64,000 nucleotides of DNA, from assembly GCF_033568475.1 (NCBI RefSeq), contig NC_133123.1, positions 21,066,622 to 21,130,621 of the forward strand. Direction: 5' to 3'. The stretch's first letter is position 1. Every line of letters starts with the position of its first letter. Positions 46,801 to 58,437 of the stretch are shown here, one piece after another. Under the pieces are notes generated by a model that saw only the letters and a list, made by a program, of their open reading frames with translations, ran no database searches and was not told the origin of the DNA. Made by a program: the position numbers and the translations under genes. This DNA comes from Henckelia pumila (Eukaryota > Streptophyta > Magnoliopsida > Lamiales > Gesneriaceae).

Positions 46801-47576
46801 ACAAATTTTAGAATACTGAGTCTAAAACTCCTAATGAATATTCCAGCAAGTTTTTCGAATACCCAAGCAAAACTCAAATTTCCAGACTTCAAACATTTTG
46901 ACTATCACAATTGAGATGTTTCAAAAATTCGAAGACCCAAAATTGAATAACATATTCAATTGTAAATAATTATCCAAACTTCTACATTAAATTTCAGAAT
47001 CTTCGTGATTATTCTTAGCCTAAAAAAATCTGTATCTTTTAAGTAAATTTTCGAAGTTAACAAACAATTAATGAAAAAAAGAAAGAATTAATCCAGCATC
47101 CTTGATTATGAAACACATTTAGTATCCAAAATTTTTGAATACCCAAAGTCCCAAAGACCCAAACTCACGGATGAAGAAACTATGGGGAAAACAAGTTTTT
47201 TGAGTTTATTATACGAGCAAGAATTAGAGAAATTAGTAGAAAGATTGCAAGAAATTAAATATGCAGAAAATTAAATTTGAACCTGAGGCTATGGAGATTT
47301 GGTGAAAATAAGAGAATTAAAAATTGATTCGTGGGAGGCTGGGAGCACTGGGCGTTTAGGTTTTTTAATGAATAACATTTTTTATGAATAAAATTTTGTT
47401 TTCTTTCAGCAATCTTATATTCTTTTGTTCTCTTCAAGCCCAATCTAATTTTTTCAACTAAAAAATTTTGCTGGGCTCGTTATTAATTGGACCTAATTAT
47501 ACCTCTACTAAAATTTTAAGGTAGAGGGCTTTCTGGGCTTAAGCCCAGTCAAGCCCATGCTATACGTACGCCCCTG
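43876..47576 (-). mobile_element. hAT transposon, 3.7 kb, with perfect 8-bp TSD
   Basis: CATGGAAT occurs at 43868-43875 and 47577-47584. The left end is CAGGGGCGTATCCAGG and the right end, inverted, is CAGGGGCGTACGTATAG, so at least ten terminal bases are inverted repeats. It contains one transposase gene on the minus strand. Both ends and the duplication are unchanged, so the insertion is probably not ancient. Long AT-rich noncoding segments lie between the coding region and the right end (46440-47576). Confidence 0.95.
44034..46440 (-). pseudogene. hAT transposase (TTF-type / ZMYM1-like), three visible lesions
   Basis: From ATG 46438-46440 (MSKRKINDYFSRKDN) the frame runs through an N-terminal TTF-type zinc-finger region (WFIKFPWLEFFEAKESAFCFPCYLF), a DUF4371-like section with the first acidic block (CILVDEATDESHKTQMALVLRYVD), GYDGASNMRGE, and the C-terminal hAT dimerisation block (VSTATTERAFSGMKLLKTQLRNKM). 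Visible damage is one in-frame TGA at 45979-45981, where a Trp codon is expected, and two single-base shifts, near 45070-45130 and near 44940-44955. The roughly 780-codon length fits the family. The protein would cut and move the element. Confidence 0.88.
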
Positions 47577-47584
47577 CATGGAAT

Positions 47585-47902
47585 GTTGTGGTTGGTAAAT
47601 TATGTCTGATGCAATATTTATAGCAAATTAGAATCATTATTAAAAACCAAAAGTCGGGGCACAATGGATTAATATTTGAATCAATATTTTTAAATCTAAT
47701 CATTAACTAATTCTTATCTTGCATCTAGTGTTTGGATATATACACTTTACGCATTTAATTCAATAATTAATAATTTGTAAACTATACACACATATACATA
47801 TATATAATTGTGTGCTATTGATTATACAATTGTTATTTAATAAATGCATCGCATTTGAACATAATCCATTGAAGTTATTGTCATAAGAATTTATTACACT
47901 GG
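47585..47902. other. AT-rich spacer, nothing recognised
   Basis: About 320 bp between the hAT element and the tandem array. No reading frame, repeat or terminal motif was found. Confidence 0.5.
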
Positions 47903-49029
47903 CTGAAGGAATTAAGGAAACAGAAGTAGTAGGATTAAGAATTTATTACGGAAGCTGAGAGCAACAATTCTATGACGGATTTAACCTCGTAAAACTGAGA
48001 AAAAATGAGGTGAAAATGTAAATTCACAATGAAAAATGAGCATTTTTACAATGAAAAATTATCCTTTTAAATATAAAAAATATTGATGCGAAAATAAAAA
48101 TTAACAATTTGTTTCAGAAAAAAATCAAGTTTAGTTAAGAACTAAATTTTATTATTGTGCTGAAATGAGTTAATACAATTAATTTTTTGTTTAAGAAATA
48201 AACGTAATAATATAATATAACTATTTGTTAGTTGATGTAGTTATTATATGAAAATTTTGAGCGAGTTAATTTTCGGTAAATTGTTTGATATTATATGTTT
48301 ATAAAATTTATATATTTAATTTATTTATCTAATTTTATGTTTATAAATTTTTTATAACATGGAAATGGCATTAAATTGAGATGATTTTTTTCGTAAAGTA
48401 AATAATGAATTTTATAAAAGAATGCAAAGTGTGTGACGATTAATATCGGTTAAATTGGGTAATTAAAAAACAAAAAATATGAGGACACAAAAGGAATATA
48501 ATAATTATTATTATTTTAAAATCAAAATATTCTCGTTTGTTCATAGGAAACATTAACCATGGGAAAAATCTAAAGATAAAATTGAAATAAAAATTTCTTG
48601 GATAATGTCTAACAAATCAGCGATGGACCGGCACAGTTATGAAATAATATTGTCCTCGCGTAGTTACCCTATTGCGATCCATTGAAGTGAAGATGCTGAA
48701 GAAAATAGCAAAGACAATATGCTTCTCTTGCCCCACAACTAATCATGAAATGCCTTATAGCTAGCACCGTGGATTACATGAATACTGTCTAACGAAAATA
48801 ATATGAGAGATTATGTATATATGTATACTTTGGATTTCTTGTTTATTAGTGAAATTGAGATTATTTCTTGACTTATATAGAGTTAAGTGATCATTGAATT
48901 AATTAATTTGATTAAATGCATGTCTTTGAAAGTGTGCAACGTACATGAATGAGAAGTAAGTGTATACATTATTTTTTAAAGTTGCATGCATAGAGAAAAA
49001 AATTTTAAAATAAAAAAATTTAAAATTAA

Positions 49030-49311
49030 TTAACAATAATCAGTAATGATCATGATGGAAAAATAAATAAGAGACGGGTCTTGTAACAAAACCAGATAGT
49101 GCATTGGACCCTTGTCGTGCATCTCAAGATATCGAACCTTGAAGGAAAAACAAATGAGAACAAAGCACATTATAAATAAGATATGCGAAATGGAATGGTA
49201 TTTAGAAGGGGAAAAAGCTATACATAGGAGAAAGAAGTGGACAGTCCTTGCCTCAAGGTTGGAGAAAGGTGAAGTGGCAATATAGAAAACAGAGCTGTCA
49301 AAAGTCAGCAT
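49030..49311 (-). CDS. Hypothetical 93-residue frame in tandem copy A
   Basis: The frame reads MLTFDSSVFYIATSPFSNLEARTV and continues with HFFLLCIAFSPSKYHSI, a hydrophobic LFIMCFVLICFSF stretch and RYLEMHDKGPMHYLVLLQDP. The same reading recurs in copies B (about 50300-50575) and C (52705-53107), where stops interrupt it after the hydrophobic stretch. The leading part resembles a short hydrophobic membrane or leader segment. Function is unknown. Conservation may simply reflect recent duplication rather than coding. Confidence 0.2.
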   Translation of the reverse strand: MLTFDSSVFYIATSPFSNLEARTVHFFLLCIAFSPSKYHSISHILFIMCFVLICFSFKVRYLEMHDKGPMHYLVLLQDPSLIYFSIMIITDYC

Positions 49312-50904
49312 AATAAATCATTAAATTCATAATAATGAATCATTAAATAAACTCAATAAATTCCAACAAAACAATTTACTAAGCTGAGGTAAAAGAATTA
49401 GGAATTTACTACAACAGCTGAAGGCAACAATGCAATGACAGATTTAACCTCATGGGCAAAGGAGAAGTCTTTGGAAATATGAGATAAAATGAGGTGAAAA
49501 TATAAATTTATAATTAAAATTAAGCCTTTTAATGAATTTTATAAAAGATGTACGTGTGTTGATTTATTTTATTTTTTGGGAAAGAAAGAGATGTATTTTA
49601 ACTTTGTATGTTAAAAAAAATAATAATACAAAGTGACTATATATTTATTATCTCTGTCGGCAGAGGAATGCAAAGCGCGATGATTAATAACCGTTAAATT
49701 GGATAATTAAGAAACAAAAAAGATGAGGACACAAAAGGGATATAATAATTATTATAAAATGAAAATATTCATGTTTGTTCTTAGGAAACATTAACCATGG
49801 GAACAATCTAAAGATAAACTTGAAATAATAATTTCTTGGATGATGTCTAACAAATCAGCGGTGAACCGTCACGGTTATGACACCATATTGTCCTTGCGTA
49901 GTTGCCCTATTGGGATAACTGGTGCTTATATATCCATTGAAGCGAAGATGCTGAAGAAAATAGCAAAGACGGTATGCTTCTCTTGCCCTGCAAGTACTGA
50001 TCATGAAATGCAAATATCTAGCACCATGGAATGCATGAACACTGTCTGACGAAAATAATATGAGAGATTATGTATATATGTATACTTTGGATTTCTTGTA
50101 TATGAGTTAAATTGAGATTATTTCCTGACTCATATAGAGTTAAGTGATCATTGGATTAGTTAATTTGATTAAATGCATCTGTTTGAAACTTGAAAGTGTG
50201 CTACGTACATGAATGAACATTAAGTGTAAACAATATTTTATCAAGTTTCTAGCATAGAGAAAAGAATTTGAAAAATCAAAAAATTTAAAATTCATGAACA
50301 ATAATCAGTAATGATTATTATGGATAAAGTAATGGGAGACGGATCATTTATCAAAACCAGAAAGTGCACTGGACCCTGTAGTGCATCTCAAGATATCGAA
50401 CCTTGAAGGGAGAACAAATGAGAACAAATCAAATTGTAAATAAGATATGCGAAATGGAATGGAATTTAGAAGGGGAAGAAGCTATACAAAAGCGAAAGAA
50501 GTGGACAGTGGGTTCTTGAAGGTTGGAGAAAGGTGAAGAGGCAATATAGAAAACACAGCCGTCAAAAGTCAGCATAATGAATCATTAATTAAACTAAATA
50601 AATTCAAACAAGACAATTTACTAGGTTGAGGTAAAAGGAGTAAGAATTTACTACAACACCTAAAGACAACAATGCAATGATGGATTTAACCTCATGGGCA
50701 AAAGGAAAAGACTTTGGAAATATGAGATAAAATGAGGTGAAAATATAAATTTATAATGAAAAGAAGCATTTTAATTCATTTTATAAAATACGTACATGTG
50801 TTGATTTATTTCATTTTTTGGGAAAGAGAGATGTATTTTTTACTTTGTAGGATAAAAAACAATAATACAAAGTGACTATATATTTAGTATCTCTGGTGGT
50901 AGAG

Positions 50905-52190
50905 TGTTGAAGATTTCAGAAATTATTTAGGAGATATTGTAGAATTAGTTTGTGTACTCTTTCCTTTTATGCATTATCTAGAATAGGAAATGATCATAGG
51001 ATCAATCAAGTGATTTAGTTACCTTTTATTTTAGGTATGTAACTTGTATAAACGTTGTACATTATCAGTAGAAATGTAAGCAAGATTTTATGGAATAATT
51101 ATTCTTATTTTATGGTATAAGAGACACCAATCCAAGGTGTTTTTCTCTCCTAAATTACCTAGGCCTCAGAAGCATCTCTAGATGGAAAAACTCAAGTCAC
51201 TTCATCTTAAACCATATCATCTAATCCGTCATTTGACAGTCATTCACTGCAAATCACCCAACACAAGCTGAATGAATTGAATTTTATAGAATGGTTTCAA
51301 TCTGTCATTCTTGTAATCAAGGGGAAGGGAAAGATTGGATATTTGACAGGTGTTGTCAAAGCCCCATCAGAAACTGATGCAATTCAGTACATGCATTCTC
51401 CAACTCAGAGTCATCTTGAAGCAGTGAATCATATTTTGAGATATCTCAAAGGAACTACTGGCAGAGAACTCATGCTCCTTAGAAGTGATAATCGGAGCAT
51501 TGCAGGATTTGTTGATGCAGACTAGGCTGGAAGTGATGATTGTAAATCAACTTTTGGATTTTTCTCGAAGCTGTGGGGAAATTTGGTTACATGGAGAAGT
51601 AAGAAACAAACTGTGGTAGCAAGAAGTAGTGCTGAGGTTGAATTTCGAGCTATTCCACAAGGGATGCGTGAAGTTATTTGGCTAGAAAGATTAATGCAAG
51701 ACCTGATAATTTCCATCAGTACACCGATCAAGGTGTATAGTGACAGTAAATCTGCCACTAGCATTGTGAACAATCCAGTCCAACATGATCGAATGAAACA
51801 TGTCAGAATAGACCAAAGCTTTATCAAGAATGAAATGGAAGAGGGAGGTATCAAACTATGTTATATTTCCTCACGTGATCAAGAAGCCGATATCCTCACC
51901 AATAGTCTTACAAGGCCAAGTCATGAAAATCTCCGGAGAAAGATTGAAATGTAAAATATCTATTCCTAAGCTTGAGTAGGAATGTTGAAAATTTTAGAAA
52001 TTATTTAAGAGATATTGTAGATATTAATTAGTATACTCTTTCCTTTTATTAGTTATCTAGAATACGAAATGATCATAGGATCAATCAAGTGATTAGTTAC
52101 CTTTTATTCTAGGTATGTAACTTGTATAAATGTTGTACATTATCAGTAGAAATGTAAGCAAGATTTTACGAAAAATTTATTCTTGTTTCA
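50905..52190 (+). mobile_element. Internally deleted Copia, 1.29 kb, with 208-bp LTRs and perfect TSD
   Basis: LTRs lie at 50905-51112 and 51983-52190 (TGTTGAAGATTT and TGTTGAAAATTT starts). TAGAG flanks both sides (50900-50904 and 52191-52195). A degenerate PBS (TGGTATAAGAGAC) starts at 51113. The interior holds a short gag start (FIEWFQSVILVIKGKGKIGYLTG, 51281-51349) joined directly to RNase H (HLEAVNHILRYLKGTTGRELM, VYSDSKSATSIV, HDRMKHVRIDQSFIK; 51410-51954). Zinc knuckle, protease, integrase and reverse transcriptase are absent. A TAG at 51523-51525 interrupts RNase H. It lies inside tandem copy C. Confidence 0.92.
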
Positions 52191-53250
52191 TAGAGGAATG
52201 CAAAGTGTGTGACCATTAATAGTCGTTAAATTGGATAATTAAGAAACAAAAAAGATGGGGACACAAAAGGGATATAATAATTATTATAAAATGAAAATGT
52301 TTTTGTTTGTTCGCAGGAAACATTAACCATGGGAACAATCTAAAGATAAACTTGAAATAAGAATTTCTTGGATGATGTCTAACAAATGCACAGTGAACCA
52401 TCACGGTTATGACACAATATTGTCCTCACGGTGTTGCCCTATTGGGATACGAACTGGTGCTTGTTGATCCATTGAACGAAGATGCTGAAGAAAATAGCAA
52501 AGACGGTATGCTTTTCTTGCCCTGCAACTGATCATGAAATGCAAATAGCTAGCACCGTGGAATGCATGAACATTGTCTAACGAAAATAATATGAGAGATT
52601 ATGTATGTATGTATGTATACTTTGGATTTTTGTATATGAGTGAAATTGAGATTATTTCTTGACTTATATAGAGTTAGGTAATCATTGAATTAATTAATTT
52701 GATTAAATGCATGTGTTGAAAGTGTGCAGCGTACATGAATTAACATTAAGTGTAAACATTATTTTTTCAAGTTTCTTGCATATAAATTTTTTTTTGAAAA
52801 ATAAAAAAATTAAAAGTAATGAACAATAATCAGTAATGATAATGATGGAAAAAGTAATGGGAGACGGATCTTGTAACAAAACCAGATAGTGCACTGGATC
52901 CCTATCGTGCATCTCATGATATCAAACCTTGAAGGAAGAACAAATGAGAAAAAAGCACAGTGTAAATAAGATATGCGAAATGAAATGGAATTTAGAAGGG
53001 GAAGAAGCTATACAAAGGAGAAAGAAGTGGACAGTGGGTGCCTGAAGGTTGGAGAAAGGTGAAGAGGCAATACAGAAAACACAGCCGTCAAGAGTTAGCA
53101 TAATCAATCATTAGAGCCATAATAATAAATCATTAATTAAAATGAATAAATTCCAACAAGACAATTTACTAAGCTGAAGTAAAAGGAGTAGGAATTTACT
53201 ACAGCATCTGAAGACAACAATGCGATCACGGATTTAACCTCATGGGCAAC

Positions 53251-53977
53251 ACAAATCAAAATTAGATACTTAATCTATTGATCTGAACAATCATATTAAT
53301 AATCTGATAAATACCTAGCATTTGAAGTAATCAATCCACGTCGAATGGTGTGTGATAACACTGTTACTATATAAACCAAATGTCTGGAATCAACAATACA
53401 AATGATTCAAATGCTTATATAAGGAAACCCCTTACAACAAACTTGTTTCTTATAATAAAATCCAACACACGCGAAAATCTTACATTCTGTCTATGAAACC
53501 CTATTACAGTTCCCTGGAAGAAACCTCTCCCTACCAAAATCTAAACAATCTTACCACCCTACGAGATTCTTCCAATATTGATGGGTACGATTATCTGGTA
53601 GATGGGATAGGATCTTCATAACAATCTCTCCAATTGTTTGTAGAGAATCTTCACTGGTTCCTCCTCCGGTCACAAAAGGATCGAAAACAACATTCTACAC
53701 ATTTCGTCTAATCCTCTGTTTCATCTGGAGTCTCATGCTTGGTCATTGGCTTAGGTCCAATCCGAATGAAACCTATGAAAGTCGAACCTATGACGATCAT
53801 TCTCTTGGCGATGACGGTGACTACGGGGATATCTCAGGGTATTCCCACTCCAACGCCCATCCTTGTCATGACCGTTACCATCATCGTAACCAGCCATCTA
53901 CAAGAATTCACTTTGTTAACCCAAACGTCATCAATTATGTCCCAAAGATAATTAATGCATGCTCTGATACCATAAAA
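53251..53977 (-). mobile_element. Gypsy-type leader with PBS and gag start, truncated
   Basis: Directly left of the 1.5-kb LTR is a PBS-like ATGGTATCAGAGC (complement of about 53961-53973). On the minus strand an ATG at 53895-53897 opens MAGYDDGNGHDKDGRWSGN, a plausible gag beginning that stops after about 46 codons. The rest to 53251 shows no further domain. The internal region ends where tandem copy D begins, so the element is truncated. Confidence 0.5.
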
Positions 53978-55477
53978 TGTAATGACCCAACTCGGATCAC
54001 CTACTAACTAAACACTAAACATGAAATAAAACTTAAACAGATAACCAAAATCAAAATTAATGCGGACACTTAAATAACTGCTGAACCGACAGAATAAAAC
54101 TGGTAAATAAAACCCAAATTAGAGTTAAAATACAACCCAATCGAATGAACGATTTAAGTAGACTAACAACAACCTTTGCATCCTCTCCTAGATCACCTAC
54201 TACGCATAGGTCCATCTTCTGAGTTACCTGAAACTACCCCGTCGAATGGGGTGTCCATGAAAAACTACACATACGTGAGCGACCTCGCTCAGTACAAAAA
54301 GCACGAGTATACAAATCTAATATGATGAATGCAAAATGACTGGGTACTGGTCTACTGTCTAATCTTGCTCACTCTAGGCTCCAATGAGCGTATAGTACCA
54401 TCTGGGGTCAACTCCGCTGGGTGCATCCACACACTCTACATGATCACCGTAGCATTAGTCTCCGTCATCATGACGTCTCCCGATGTCCGATAATATAACA
54501 AGAATGTAGGGCTGAGCGACCCTATTCAAATGGCTATATCGAAGGAGATTCGGCTCAACATGAATATACAAATGCAACATAATATATAAAGCAGTAAAAT
54601 ATAGATCATGTCACATAAAATGCAACATATAAGCAGAAATACTCGCTGGATATCTCAGTTATTACTTTACGTACCTCAAAAACTATCCTAAACATCTACA
54701 GTCCATCACTACAAGTCAATATAATTACACATCACTAAGATCTAAAAGCTTTAAATAAGTTAATAGATACTCCCTAATACTAATAGTGATCTCAGGCTTT
54801 ACCTGAATCCGTCGTCAGCCCGCTAATGTCGAAGGCCCTTATCCTGGCAAAGCTCCGCTACAAGCCCCGTAGCACCTCGTTATCGCCCGACCCTCGAGTA
54901 TAAGGCTAAAACCCTAAGAATTATACTGAATCTGAAACTCACACACACATTTCTCACAATAAAATATGAGTCTCTACCCCTATTTATAGGCATGGGTTTG
55001 GAATCTCCGAACCCTAGTTCGGAAGCACTGAGCTTGCATGATCGCCACGTCTCGGAAAGCCTCTGATCGGAAGCTCCGATCTGCCTTTTCGGAAGTTCCG
55101 ATCATCTTCGGAAGCTATAAACCCTACTTCAGAAGTTTTGATCTGCATGTTTTCCCACGTGTCTACCACACTTGACACATCGATAGTGCGCATGACGTAA
55201 CTCTTTGGACGTTCCGATATCAAGTTCGGAAGTTCTGATCTCAAACCTTTCTTCCGACCTACATCGCTTCTTCCGATCTGATCGGATCTTCCAATCATAA
55301 TTGATTCAAGTTCGGTGGTTCCGAACCACCCGAACCCACTTTTTAATATGGCCCATTTCTGATAATTCTGTGGTCGTTTATCCACTCGATTTAATCATAT
55401 TAAAATTCCTTAAGCATCTTTTACTACTAAACATGATTACCTACTTAATCTTATAAAACAGATTTCGGGTTACTACA
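53978..55477 (-). mobile_element. Gypsy-type LTR, 1.5 kb, rich in a quasi-palindromic motif
   Basis: The block starts TGTAATGACCC and ends GGGTTACTACA, giving inverted TGTA..ACCC tips, and lies against a PBS. It shares AAGGTGCTACGGGGCTT-like and GCCTTCGACAT-like segments, in opposite orientation, with the solo LTR at 56800-58013. Between about 55015 and 55330 the motif TTCGGAAGTTCCGATC and variants recur at least seven times. There is no reading frame of note. Confidence 0.75.
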
Positions 55478-55609
55478 AAAATACTAATGATATTAATCTA
55501 CAAATCTCATTATCAATTATATGTTAATTAAAAATACATGTAATCCATAATTTAAAATTTACAACGGGATGATCAAGTATAATCTAAGACAATCTTATTT
55601 ATATAAAAT

Positions 55610-56311
55610 TAGGGGTGACAAATTTTACATAAATCCCGACCCGTTCCCGTCCCAAATTTTTTCCGTCCCGAACTTTTTCCGACCCGAGTGGTCGGGATTT
55701 TTCTTGACCCGATCAATTTCGGGATTGGGATCGGGATAGGCAACTCTTCCCGACGGGATTCCCGATCCGACCCGACCCGAATATAAAAATAATATTTTTT
55801 AATAATATTTTTTAATTAAAAAAATAATTTTTTTAATTATATGTTTTAATATTAATGTTTTATAATTATATACCATATAATTTTTTTTATATTTATCTTT
55901 TTTAATATTAACATTGAGTTATAAATTTTTATTTTGTTTTTTTTATTATTATAAATAATTATATGTTTTTTTATTAATAAAGTAGTTGTTTTAGTTTATT
56001 TGTAATGTACTAAAAAATTTTTTTAGTTTTTTAGTGGTTATATATATAAAAATTTTAATTTATTTGTAATGTATTAAGAAATTGTTTGATTTTTTTCATA
56101 ATTTTTTTTAAAAAAAAATATTTACATAGAACTTTTTTTTTAAAAAAATATTATTCGGGATTACCCTCTTCCGACCCGACGGGATCCCGAACATTCGGGT
56201 CCCGACACTTCTCGGATGCGGGATCGGGAGAAAAAAAATATCTCAATTTCTATCGGGACGGGAATCGGGTAAGGGGGTTACGGGACGGATCCCGACCCGA
56301 TTCCACCCCTA
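55610..56311. mobile_element. hAT-type MITE, 702 bp, with perfect 8-bp TSD
   Basis: TATAAAAT occurs at 55602-55609 and 56312-56319. The left end is TAGGGGTGACAAATTT and the right end, inverted, is TAGGGGTGGAATCGGG. CCCGACCCG blocks near the left end pair with CGGGTCGGG-type blocks near the right, with an AT-rich centre (55790-56150). It has no coding capacity. It shares end style with the MITE at 21660. Confidence 0.9.
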
Positions 56312-56543
56312 TATAAAATATTTATTTATCTAAAATTATTTGCGAGTTTTTGGAGTTTTAAAAGTATTATTTATAAAATTTATAATTAATATATGTGTAT
56401 TAACGTTATTGAAAAACAAATAGACATAAGCTAATATGATATTTAGTTTTTATCTTTATAATCTAAATAGGTTCAAAATTTCAAGAACACAATGCAGTTT
56501 TCCCTTTCCATTATATTAATCTAGAACAATTATTTAGGTCTTA

Positions 56544-56645
56544 GGTCATCTCCAACTCAAAAATCTATTTTAGTACAAGTTTTAGATTAAAATAGTATAC
56601 GTTCTGCACCAAACACAACTTTCATCCTCAACCCATTGTGTGTGT
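56544..56645. mobile_element. Harbinger-type terminal fragment
   Basis: After TTA (56541-56543), the sequence GGTCATCTCCAACTC and the next 85 bases (AAAATAGT, CACCAAA, TCATCCTCAAC) match the left end of the Harbinger remnant at 32244-32345 block for block. It breaks off at a TG microsatellite (about 56637-56651). No opposite end was found. Confidence 0.6.
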
Positions 56646-56799
56646 GTGTGTTTTTTTCTTACTTTACGAAATTATAATTTTTTTTGCAGAATTCGAGTTT
56701 CCCTTATAACTCCGCTTGAAAAACTAAATTGATTTAAATAGTAATACTAACTCATTTGATGTCTTTCTCATTTCCTATACATATTATTTAAAAAGAAAC

Positions 56800-58013
56800 T
56801 GTTGAAACCGGACTCTCGTTTTAAGTAATTAAATTTTCTAAGCATGTTTAAAGAGTTAAAGCATGATTAATGAGATCTTATTTGGGAAAAATGAGTAGAA
56901 AATCGGATTCTGGACGTCTGAAAATAGTTTGGAGGTTTCCAAGTGTTTGGGTAGTTTGGAAGGTCTGAAGTTGGACCAGAGCAGGATCGGAAGATCCAAA
57001 CGCTTCGGAAGGTATGTTGTAGTTCGGATGTAGAGGATGAGTTTGGATGCTCCGAAATCTCACAGACAAAGAAGTGAACAAGACACACGTTTGGTGGACA
57101 AAGATCAAAAGTTCCGATTGAACGATCAGAAGCTCCAAACGCTTCATAAGGTTCGATCGTCGTCTATAAGGGGCGATACTTCTCATAGTAGTGCATGTTT
57201 TGGGTGTGTGGATTTCGATGCAGTGTGTAATTCTTAGTGTTTTAGTCATCTCTTCGAGGCAAGGCTATAACAAGGTGCTACGGGGCTTATAGCGGAGCTG
57301 TGCTTGGGTCAGGGCCTTCGACATCAGCGGGATGACGACTGATGCAGGCTTGGACTATAGACATTTGTGCAGCTTGACCAGTAGTTGAGGTACGTAAGTA
57401 CTGACTGAGATAGTCAACTGAGTATGCGTGTTTATGTGTTGCATTATTATCTGGCATATAATGCATGATTATACTTTCATGAGTTGTATGTAGCATTGAC
57501 ATACCATGTTGAGCTTGTTATCCTTTCGAGATAGTCAGTTGCTCTAGAGTCACTCAACCCTAGTGTTTTGTTGTACTATCGGGTACCATGTGACACCTAC
57601 TAGACCGACAGGGGCGTTTGTGGTTTACCAAGGACGGGTAGGTTCCAAGATCGGGTTCAGTACGTGTGACACCCATTGGATCTTCGGAGCAGCATGCACA
57701 TACTGGTGGCGCCTACGTTCTGAGCATGATATTTCAGATCTTGATCAGTGTACCAAAGCATTCATATTTCATGTTGCATGCATCATATAAACTTGTGTAC
57801 TCGTATCTTTGTTTTGGACGTTAGCGCCCACGTCCCTACTTTTTATCCCGAACACCCCATTCGACAAGGCAGGTTTGCAGGTGGACCAAGAATGAGTACC
57901 GTGGTTGGTCGGTGACCAGGGCTTGGGAGCAGATTTCCCCAATGGTTTAGTTAAGTTAGTAGGTGATTCCGAAGTATTTCATTTAATAGGTGATTCTGGG
58001 ACGGGTCACAACA
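56800..58013 (+). mobile_element. Solo Gypsy-type LTR, 1.2 kb, with perfect 5-bp TSD
   Basis: GAAAC occurs at 56795-56799 and 58014-58018. The element starts TGTTGAAACCGG and ends GGGTCACAACA. No internal sequence or partner LTR follows, so it fits an LTR left after unequal recombination between two LTRs. It resembles the minus-strand LTR at 53978-55477, including CGGAAG-type motifs near its left third (56980-57150) and the GGTGCTACGGGGCTTATAGC segment near 57275. Confidence 0.88.
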
Positions 58014-58018
58014 GAAAC

Positions 58019-58437
58019 AGATTGGAAGACCAACAATTATATTAAATTAATTAATATACTACACCATTAAATAAACCAAAGAAAACAGTTATATTAAATT
58101 AATTATATTATAATTCAATGAATTCATCAATGGACAATATTGGGAATTTAAATATCTCAAGGGCATAATAATAAATAAACAATTCAAAATCTTACTAATG
58201 CTTTGAAATATAATTTAGATTAAAGAGATTATAATTAACAATTAATGGATCGTGATCTAATATAATATGTATTGAATAACATTAAGCTAATCATATATTA
58301 AATAAATATATTTCGAATTCAAACTTTTAGCATCAAATATTATGATCTTTGATTCATTGGAGACAGAACCATAACCAAAAATAATGCACATCAGACAAAA
58401 TTAGTGTCCTTTTCACCTTCACAAATACAGATACTAT
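58019..58437. other. Spacer and 3' flank of the acyltransferase gene
   Basis: AT-rich DNA between the solo LTR and the stop codon of the minus-strand gene. It should hold that gene's 3' UTR near 58300-58437. No repeat or frame was recognised. Confidence 0.5.

Larger units (their letters stand above)
47903..53250. repeat. Tandem array: three copies of a 1.25-1.5-kb unit and the start of a fourth
   Basis: Copy starts share a GCTGAGGTAAAAG...GAATTTACTACA block followed by GATTTAACCTCATGGG: about 47900 (A), 49383 (B), 50625 (C) and 53173 (D, truncated at about 53250). Each full copy carries, in order, AATACAAAGTGACTATATAT (not seen in A), GGAAACATTAACCATGGGA, GATGCTGAAGAAAATAGCAAAGAC, ATATGAGAGATTATGTAT and GTTGGAGAAAGGTGAAG. 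Copy C is split by a Copia (50905-52190). Several hundred bases are plainly alike between copies. The unit has no recognised domain, and I do not know whether it is a tandem-duplicated gene fragment or a transposon relic. Confidence 0.75.

Noticed and set aside
49836..49900. A box C/D snoRNA, from GATGATGTC followed by CTGA
   Set aside because: Spacing and terminal stem do not fit, and the motifs are too short to carry the call.
53735..54007. A 90-codon histidine- and tyrosine-rich plus-strand frame
   Set aside because: It is antisense to a Gypsy leader and overlaps the PBS and LTR start. Its composition is that of noncoding sequence.
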